Below are positions 4,999 through 10,074 of a stretch of 10,074 nucleotides of DNA, piece by piece; positions within the stretch are counted from its first letter, which is position 1, and each line of letters begins with the position of its first letter. This stretch comes from Burkholderiales bacterium (lineage in GTDB: Bacteria; Pseudomonadota; Gammaproteobacteria; Burkholderiales; SG8-39), in the NCBI GenBank assembly GCA_016649475.1, contig JAENXP010000040.1, positions 1-10,074 of the forward strand, given 5' to 3'. The position numbers and the translations under genes are program-made. The notes under the pieces were generated by a model. It ran no database searches, was not told where the DNA came from, and saw only the letters and a program-made list of their open reading frames with translations.

Positions 4999-7086
4999 TT
5001 GGCAGAACGCACGCCGCTTTCCCAATCCGAACTCGAGGAACAGCTCGACGACATCCTCTGCGCGGCGCTGTCATCGCGGCGCAGCGCCGCGGCGGTTGCC
5101 GCGGGTATCGCGCCCCTCTCCCGCGCGCAGCAGGATTTCGTGCTCTCCTGGGCTCAGGTAGCCGCGCACAACGTGGCCGAACTCGGCTACCAGTTCACGG
5201 CACAGGCGCCGCAGGCCCTGGCGCTGCTGGGCCAGTCGGGAACGGAGAAATGGCTGCTGCGCGCCCTGGACGCCTACGACAAGCAGGGCCTGTACCCGGC
5301 CTGCGCCGCGCTGAAGGATCTCGTCGGCTACAAGCGCGGTAGCGACGCGGCCGGGGAGGGCGTGGCGCTTGCCGGGGTGACGCGCGTGCTCGAGCTGTTT
5401 CTGCGCGGCCTATCCGGGCGCAGGCTGCTGCTCGAGGCCGCCGATGACACCTGGACCGACACCGAAACCATTTACCTGCCCGAGCGCATCGCGCGCTACC
5501 CGGCGCGCGAGCAGAATTTCCGCCTGTACAAGGCGATTGCCGTGCATCACTGGGCACAGGCGCGCTACGGCAGCTTCAACGTCGAACTCGGGCCGGTGCT
5601 CGCCGACTACCCCATGCCGGAACGCGCCCTCGCGTGGCTCAATCTGCTGGAGGCGATCCGGCTGGAAGCCCGGATGGGACGCGGATTTGCGGGCCTTGCC
5701 GCCTTGCTCGCCGCGCTTCGACCGGAGCTTCCGGCGAGCCTCGCCCCGGTGCATGGGCGCTTCCTGCGCGCCGACAGCTCGGTCGCCGACAGTGTTTTGC
5801 TACTGCGCGAATTCTATTCCCTGCCGCTGCCGGAGCCTTTCCCCTATATGGGCAGCCTGCATCCGCAGCGCGCGGCGCAAGTGCGCGGCGAGCGCATCGA
5901 GAAGGAGCGGCGCGCCTTGTACACCGAACTCACGCAACTGCGCCAGAAGCTGCAGGCCGGACGCGCCGAACTGCAGGCGGGCGAGCCCGAGCTCGATGCC
6001 GAAAGCTCCCTTGAGACGCTGGAATTCGAGCTGCAGATCGACGGCGAGGCGGTGGCGCCGCCGGAGGACGTCGCGAAGCTGCTGCGCTCCATCATCCAGG
6101 ATTTCGGCGAGATCCCCGAGGAGTACCTGCTGGCCTCCGGTCCCGGCGCCTACGCGGCCGAATCCCTGCCGCAGAGCGAATCTGCGGGCGGACTGGCTGA
6201 ATCCAGGGCTGCCGGGGGCAGGCTGTACGACGAGTGGGATTTTCGCCGGCGCGACTATCGCAAGGACTGGTGCGTGCTGTTCGAGTCCGAGGTGCTCGCC
6301 GGCGATCCGGCTTACGTCACGGCAGTGCGCGCCCGCTACGCCGGCCAGATCGCACAATTGCGCCGCCGCTTCGAAGCGCTGCGCGGCGAAGATAGGCTCC
6401 TTCGGCGCCAGCAGGAGGGCGAAGATATCGACTTCGACGCAGTGGTCGAGGCCTATGCCGACCGCAGAAGCGGTATCGAGCCCTCCGAGCGCCTGTTCGT
6501 GCAGCGCCAGCGCAGCGAGCGCAATATCGCGGTCATGTTCATGGTCGACATGAGCGGTTCGACCAAGGGCTGGATCAACGCCTGCGAGCGCGAGGCGCTG
6601 GTATTGCTGTGCGAGGCGCTCGAAGCGCTGGGCGATCGCTACGCCATTTACGGCTTTTCCGGGTGGACGCGCAAACGCTGCGACATCTACCGCATCAAGA
6701 CCTTCGACGATGCCTACGACGAGGCGGTGCGCGGCCGCATCGCCGGGGTCGAGCCGCGGGACTATACCCGCATGGGCGTGGCCATCCGCCATCTTGCCGG
6801 CATCCTGAACCAGGTCGAGGCGAAGACGCGCATCCTGTTCACGCTGTCCGACGGCAAACCGGACGATTTTCACGACGGCTACCGTGGCGACTACGGCATC
6901 GAGGACACGCGCCAGGCGCTGATCGAAGCGCGCCAGACCGGCATTCATCCGTTCTGCGTCACCATCGACGAAGAGGCGCGCGACTACCTGCCGCACATGT
7001 ACGGTCCGGCGAGCTGGGTGCTGATCGATGATGCGGGCCAGTTGCCGCTGAAAACGGCGGAAGTGTACCGGCGATTGACCAGCTGA
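4999..7086 (+). CDS. CbbO/NorD-type von Willebrand factor A domain protein
   Basis: 695 residues. The C-terminal VWA domain (about 505-690) carries an intact MIDAS: DMSGS (517-521), Thr590 in DYTRMG, and Asp618 in LSDGKPDD. The segment YDEWDFRRRDYRKDWC just before it is typical of CbbO/NorD. The long N-terminal region is helical, with a Glu/Arg/Gln-rich, coiled-coil-prone stretch at about 290-335. In CbbQO systems the VWA protein bridges the ATPase hexamer and the client enzyme; NorD does the same for nitric oxide reductase. The ATPase partner lies 150 bp upstream, separated by repeat copy 1. I choose TTG at 4999: an in-frame TAG at 4987 leaves only CTG 4993 or this TTG, and a weak TAGG (4987-4990) sits eight bases before it. 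A later start cannot be excluded. The client is unknown: no Rubisco or nor gene is present in the window. Confidence 0.9.
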   Translation: MAERTPLSQSELEEQLDDILCAALSSRRSAAAVAAGIAPLSRAQQDFVLSWAQVAAHNVAELGYQFTAQAPQALALLGQSGTEKWLLRALDAYDKQGLYPACAALKDLVGYKRGSDAAGEGVALAGVTRVLELFLRGLSGRRLLLEAADDTWTDTETIYLPERIARYPAREQNFRLYKAIAVHHWAQARYGSFNVELGPVLADYPMPERALAWLNLLEAIRLEARMGRGFAGLAALLAALRPELPASLAPVHGRFLRADSSVADSVLLLREFYSLPLPEPFPYMGSLHPQRAAQVRGERIEKERRALYTELTQLRQKLQAGRAELQAGEPELDAESSLETLEFELQIDGEAVAPPEDVAKLLRSIIQDFGEIPEEYLLASGPGAYAAESLPQSESAGGLAESRAAGGRLYDEWDFRRRDYRKDWCVLFESEVLAGDPAYVTAVRARYAGQIAQLRRRFEALRGEDRLLRRQQEGEDIDFDAVVEAYADRRSGIEPSERLFVQRQRSERNIAVMFMVDMSGSTKGWINACEREALVLLCEALEALGDRYAIYGFSGWTRKRCDIYRIKTFDDAYDEAVRGRIAGVEPRDYTRMGVAIRHLAGILNQVEAKTRILFTLSDGKPDDFHDGYRGDYGIEDTRQALIEARQTGIHPFCVTIDEEARDYLPHMYGPASWVLIDDAGQLPLKTAEVYRRLTS

Positions 7087-7148
7087 AGCAGGTAGGGCGA
7101 AGGCGCCTTGCGCTTCGTTATCCGGCGTCTCAACTATCGTCGCATGCC

Positions 7149-7228
7149 ACGAGCGGACTTGCGCGCTGCGCGCGCCAACCGTGTTTTCTGTACGGATAGA
7201 AAGCGCATCCGTACAGAAAACACGGTTA
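7149..7228. repeat. 80-bp palindromic repeat, copy 2 (after the VWA gene)
   Basis: Same element as 4886-4965, in the same orientation, with 7 differences in 80 bp. In this copy the terminal inverted repeat is perfect: 21-bp arms (7177-7197 and 7207-7227) around a 9-nt spacer (AGAAAGCGC). The arm includes GTGTTTTCTGTACGGAT. As RNA it would make a long, perfectly paired hairpin, a plausible RNase III substrate, but there is no T-tract to make it a terminator. Of the seven differences between the copies, three fall in the loop and two in the left arm, leaving the right arm identical. Copies 1 and 2 bracket the VWA gene as direct repeats. Confidence 0.88.
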
Positions 7229-7280
7229 TGTATAGAAGCAAATGTGGGTTGGGGTTGCATTTATCCAAAATCGGCGATCC

Positions 7281-7304
7281 GCGCGGACGGTTTTTCGTCC
7301 GCGC
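7281..7304. other. GC-rich 9-bp hairpin in the thrH upstream region
   Basis: GCGCGGACG (7281-7289) pairs perfectly with CGTCCGCGC (7296-7304) around the 6-nt loop GTTTTT. The T-run is in the loop, not after the stem, so it is not a standard terminator on the + strand. It lies about 100 bp upstream of the proposed thrH promoter, so it could be an operator-like inverted repeat or a remnant of an inserted element. Confidence 0.45.
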
Positions 7305-7402
7305 AACAGCTCAAATTTGCAGCTACGCCGAGGCGGGAATCAGCTCGCCACGTATAAGTATGAACCGGTTGCGTTAGATCAAGATTGTCGTCCGATCAAG
7401 AC

Positions 7403-7431
7403 TTGGGCAAATGCTGCCGGTGGATTACAAT
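7403..7431 (+). promoter_or_regulatory. Candidate sigma-70 promoter for thrH
   Basis: TTGGGC (7403-7408) and TACAAT (7426-7431) are separated by exactly 17 bp. The -10 matches the consensus at five of six positions and the -35 at three of six. Transcription would start near 7438 and leave a leader of about 68 nt before the TTG start at 7506. Prediction by eye only. Confidence 0.45.
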
Positions 7432-7505
7432 TCCTGCTGCGGGAGCGCTATCCCGGTCCGCGACATCCTGCCTACCCTGCCAATCCCACATCCCGGAGTT
7501 CTCCA

Positions 7506-8111
7506 TTGCAAATCGTCTGTCTTGACCTGGAAGGAGTCCTGATCCCGGAAATCTGGATCGAATTTTCCCAGCGCACCGGCATCCCGGAACTGGCGCGGAC
7601 CACGCGCGACGAGCCCGACTACGACAAGCTGATGCGCGGCCGCATCGACATCCTCAACGAGCACGGGCTCGGCCTGCCCGACATCCAGAGGGTGATTGCC
7701 GGCATGCACCCGCTCGAGGGCGCGCGCGGGTTTCTCGACTGGCTGCGCGCCGAATGCCAGGTTGTGATTTTGTCGGACACCTATTACCAGTTCGCGGCGC
7801 CGCTGATGCGCGCGCTCGGCAACCCGACCCTGTTTTGTCATGAACTCGTGGTCGAGCCGGGCGGGCGCGTGAGCGACTATCGCCTGCGCATGCCGGACCA
7901 GAAGCGCGCATCGGTGAAAGCGTTCAAGGAACTCAATTTTCATACCATTGCCGCCGGGGATTCCTACAACGATACGACCATGCTGGCCGAGGCTGATGCG
8001 GGAATTCTGTTCTGCCCGCCCGCGAACGTGGTGGCGGAATTTCCGCAGTTTCCGGTGACGCGCAACTATGACGAGTTGCGCCGGGCGATCGAAGAAGCGA
8101 GCAGCGCGTGA
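7506..8111 (+). CDS. thrH: Bifunctional phosphoserine phosphatase / homoserine phosphotransferase ThrH (HAD family)
   Basis: 201 residues from the TTG at 7506, close to the length of Pseudomonas ThrH (about 205). HAD motifs are all visible: motif [17 protein letters not shown] with nucleophile Asp7 and the ThrH-typical Glu9 in place of the second Asp; motif II LSDT (Ser90-Thr92); motif III Lys133; and motif [14 protein letters not shown] with Asp152 and Asp156. The DLEG form of motif I and the [10 protein letters not shown] segment are characteristic of ThrH rather than SerB. The known protein dephosphorylates phosphoserine and can transfer the phosphate to homoserine, linking serine and threonine synthesis; it is cytoplasmic. 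The TTG start is supported by CGGAG at 7494-7498, seven bases upstream, and by the family N-terminus beginning two or three residues before the conserved ACLDLEG-like segment. A longer in-frame start would add about 88 unrelated residues. It probably has its own promoter. Confidence 0.93.
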   Translation: MQIVCLDLEGVLIPEIWIEFSQRTGIPELARTTRDEPDYDKLMRGRIDILNEHGLGLPDIQRVIAGMHPLEGARGFLDWLRAECQVVILSDTYYQFAAPLMRALGNPTLFCHELVVEPGGRVSDYRLRMPDQKRASVKAFKELNFHTIAAGDSYNDTTMLAEADAGILFCPPANVVAEFPQFPVTRNYDELRRAIEEASSA

Positions 8112-8128
8112 AGCGCGCGCGGTGTGTT

Positions 8129-8152
8129 GAACCCGCCGCCAGGGCGCGGTTC
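8129..8152 (+). other. Bulged hairpin after thrH
   Basis: GAACCCGC (8129-8136) pairs with GCG-C-GGTTC (8144-8152), leaving one bulged C and a 7-nt loop. It lies 17 bp after the thrH stop. No T-run follows, so it is at best a weak terminator or an mRNA-stabilising structure between thrH and the next gene. Confidence 0.3.
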
Positions 8153-8187
8153 CTGTTCGGGAACGCAAATTGAACGACGAGGAAGCA

Positions 8188-10074
8188 ATGAGCAAAGTGA
8201 AACCCGCGACGCTCAAGCCGGGTGATGGCGCCGACCGCACGCTGGACGTGCTGCGTTTCGAGCGCGACGCGCTGCGCGCGATCTTTGCGCCGAAGAGCGT
8301 CGCCGTGATCGGCGCGACCGAGAAAGAGGGCGGGGTCGGACGCACCGTGCTGTGGAATCTGATCAGCAACCCGTTCGGCGGTACGGTTTATCCGATAAAC
8401 AAGCGGCACAAGCAGGTGCTCGGCATCAAGGCGTATTCGAGCATAGGTCAGGTGCCGGAAGCGGTCGACCTGGCGGTGATCGTCACCCCGGCGCCGACGG
8501 TGCCCGGTATCGTCAGCGAGTGCGTCGCAGCCGGCGTAAAAGGCGCGATCATCATCTCCGCCGGATTCAAGGAGGCGGGCGCCGCCGGCGTCGAGCTGGA
8601 GCGGAAAATCGCCGAGATCGCGCACGGCAAGCTGCGGCTCATCGGCCCGAACTGCCTGGGCGTCATGCGCCCCAGGACCCACCTGAACGCAACCTTTGCG
8701 AGCGCCATGGCGCGCCCGGGCACGGTCGGATTCATCAGCCAGAGCGGCGCGCTGCTGACCGCAGTGCTCGACTGGAGTTTCCGCGAGAACGTCGGCTTCA
8801 GCGCCTGCGTCTCCGTCGGCTCGATGCTCGACGTCGATTGGGGCGACCTGATCAATTTTCTCGGCGACGATCCGCACACGCACAGCATCATGATTTACAT
8901 GGAGTCCATCGGCAATGCGCGCTCGTTCATCTCCGCCGCGCGCGAAGTTGCGCTGACCAAGCCGATTATTGTGATCAAGGCGGGGCGCACTGCGGCTGCG
9001 GCGAAGGCGGCGGCTTCGCATACCGGCGCACTCGCCGGCAGCGACGACGTTCTCGACGCGGTGTTCCGGCGCTGCGGGGTGCTGCGCGTGAACTCCATTT
9101 CCGACCTGTTCCACATGGCCGAGGTTCTGGCCAAGCAGCCGCGCCCCTCCGGTCCGCGCCTGACCATAGTCACCAACGCCGGCGGTCCCGGCGTGCTCGC
9201 CACCGATACCCTGATCGCGCTGGGGGGTGAACTGGCGGAGTTGTCCACGGAATCGATGGACGCGCTGAACAAGGTGCTGCCGTCGCACTGGAGCCATGGC
9301 AATCCGATCGACATCCTCGGCGACGCCGATCCGGAGCGCTACGCGCAGGCGCTGGAGATAGCGAGCAAGGATCCGAACAGCGACGGGCTGCTGGTGGCGC
9401 TAACGCCGCAGGCGATGACCGATCCTACCGAGACGGCGCGGCGCCTGACAGCGTTCGCCGTGACGCGCGGCAAACCCGTACTGGCCAGCTGGATGGGAGG
9501 CAAGGACATAGTCGCCGGCGAGGCGATTCTGAATCAGGCGAACATCCCGACCTTCGGCTACCCGGACACCGCGGCGCGCACATTCACGCTGATGTGGCGC
9601 TACGCGTATAACCTGCGCGGTCTGTACGAAACGCCCACGCAGGCCGATCCTGCCAGCGAGGCCGCCCCGGACCGCGAGCGGGCGCAGCAGTTCCTGCGCA
9701 ACGCGCGCGCTTCCGGCCGCACATTGCTGTCGGAATTCGAGTCCAAACAAGTGCTCGCGGCCTACGGCATCCCCACCGTGACCACGCGCATCGCCACCAG
9801 CGAAGACGATGCGGTGCAGAGCGCTGCGGCCATCGGCTATCCGGTCGTGCTCAAGCTGCACTCGCACAGCATCACCCACAAGACCGATGTAGGCGGGGTG
9901 CGGTTGAACCTGGCCGACGCGGATGCGGTGCGGCGCGCCTACCGCGCGATTGAATCGGCCGCGCTCGCCGCGCCGGAACCGCCCCCCGAAGGCGGAGCGC
10001 ACTTTCTCGGCGTGGCGGTGCAGCCCATGGTCAAGCTGGAGGGCTATGAGCTGATCGTCGGCAGTAGCATAGAC
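8188..10074 (+). CDS. ADP-forming acyl-CoA synthetase-like protein (possible Pat-type lysine acetyltransferase), N-terminal part
   Basis: The frame is open from ATG 8188 to the window edge: 629 codons, no stop. Shine-Dalgarno GAGGA (8179-8183) precedes the ATG. Domains in order: a CoA-binding Rossmann domain (about 30-130; [16 protein letters not shown] with the glycines at 42-51); succinyl-CoA-ligase-like domains (about 150-470), including LIGPNCLGV and the loop [11 protein letters not shown] with His278; and the start of an ATP-grasp domain (from about 510), with [17 protein letters not shown] and [20 protein letters not shown]. The architecture fits the fused alpha-beta NDP-forming acetyl-CoA synthetase family. 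Many bacterial members add a C-terminal GNAT domain and act as Pat/PatZ protein acetyltransferases that inactivate acetyl-CoA synthetase. Whether a GNAT domain follows cannot be seen. The candidate phosphohistidine, His278, is kept, which is compatible with real ligase activity. It lies 76 bp after thrH and may be co-transcribed. Confidence 0.9.
   Translation, partial: MSKVKPATLKPGDGADRTLDVLRFERDALRAIFAPKSVAVIGATEKEGGVGRTVLWNLISNPFGGTVYPINKRHKQVLGIKAYSSIGQVPEAVDLAVIVTPAPTVPGIVSECVAAGVKGAIIISAGFKEAGAAGVELERKIAEIAHGKLRLIGPNCLGVMRPRTHLNATFASAMARPGTVGFISQSGALLTAVLDWSFRENVGFSACVSVGSMLDVDWGDLINFLGDDPHTHSIMIYMESIGNARSFISAAREVALTKPIIVIKAGRTAAAAKAAASHTGALAGSDDVLDAVFRRCGVLRVNSISDLFHMAEVLAKQPRPSGPRLTIVTNAGGPGVLATDTLIALGGELAELSTESMDALNKVLPSHWSHGNPIDILGDADPERYAQALEIASKDPNSDGLLVALTPQAMTDPTETARRLTAFAVTRGKPVLASWMGGKDIVAGEAILNQANIPTFGYPDTAARTFTLMWRYAYNLRGLYETPTQADPASEAAPDRERAQQFLRNARASGRTLLSEFESKQVLAAYGIPTVTTRIATSEDDAVQSAAAIGYPVVLKLHSHSITHKTDVGGVRLNLADADAVRRAYRAIESAALAAPEPPPEGGAHFLGVAVQPMVKLEGYELIVGSSID

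Larger units (their letters stand above)
7087..7505 (+). other. Gene-free intergenic region between the VWA gene and thrH
   Basis: These 419 bp hold, in order: a small imperfect hairpin just after the VWA stop (CGAAGGCG 7098-7105 with CGCTTCG 7111-7117, one bulged G), which could be a poor terminator; repeat copy 2 (7149-7228); a 9-bp GC-rich hairpin (7281-7304); and a promoter-like sequence (7403-7431) ahead of thrH. An open frame continues upstream of thrH to 7242, but its translation does not resemble the ThrH family and it starts close to the repeat, so I do not treat it as coding. I recognise no tRNA or known small RNA here. Confidence 0.6.

Noticed and set aside
4845..5054. Short frames across both repeats encoding similar peptides (FCTD...RTEN)
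   Set aside because: The resemblance comes from the shared 80-bp DNA repeat, read on the minus strand at both copies. The frames run into unrelated sequence on either side, so this is a repeat artefact, not a protein family.
4024..7086. A nitric oxide reductase (norQD) operon
   Set aside because: No norB or norC is present and the neighbours are sulfur-oxidation and amino-acid genes. The ATPase/VWA pair alone does not define the client.
4886..7228. CRISPR array
   Set aside because: Only two repeat copies, more than 2 kb apart with a gene between them; no spacer series and no cas genes.
7242..7505. N-terminal extension of ThrH starting at ATG 7242
   Set aside because: The extra 88 residues do not resemble ThrH, cover the hairpin and promoter-like sequence, and the TTG at 7506 has a good ribosome-binding site and matches the family N-terminus.

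Overview
This GC-rich window, with compact same-strand genes and strong GC third-position bias, looks like the chromosome of a chemolithotrophic sulfur-oxidising proteobacterium. A betaproteobacterium of the Thiobacillus/Gallionella/Sulfuricella kind is my best guess, from gene content and general sequence character; no rRNA or other marker is present to prove it. All genes supported here lie on the + strand.

Left part (1-2934): the 3' end of sat (ATP sulfurylase), then aprB and aprA (APS reductase beta and alpha). Together they form the cytoplasmic sulfite-to-sulfate pathway: AprBA oxidises sulfite plus AMP to APS, and Sat converts APS plus pyrophosphate to sulfate plus ATP. A clear rho-independent terminator follows aprA.

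Middle part (3040-7086): a YkgJ-type cysteine-cluster protein, a CbbQ/NorQ-type MoxR AAA+ ATPase and a CbbO/NorD-type von Willebrand A protein. The last two make a canonical ATPase-adaptor pair of the class that reactivates Rubisco (CbbQO) or matures nitric oxide reductase (NorQD). No Rubisco or nor gene is in the window, so the client is unknown; sulfur-oxidation enzymes next door are one candidate. The junction between the YkgJ gene and the ATPase gene carries an 11-bp tandem duplication that yields a chain of overlapping stop/start codons. An 80-bp palindromic repeat sits between the ATPase and VWA genes, and a second copy (73 of 80 positions identical) sits just after the VWA gene. These look like members of a dispersed, MITE/REP-like family.

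Right part (7087-10074): a 419-bp gene-free stretch (repeat copy 2, a GC-rich hairpin, a plausible sigma-70 promoter), then thrH (HAD-family phosphoserine phosphatase / homoserine phosphotransferase, best read from a TTG start), then the first 629 codons of an ADP-forming acyl-CoA synthetase-like protein that runs off the window and may be a Pat-type lysine acetyltransferase.

Most of the window is recognisable metabolism. The least explained items are the job of the YkgJ/CbbQ/CbbO set next to aprBA, the twin palindromic repeats flanking the VWA gene, and the chained mini-reading frames before the ATPase gene.
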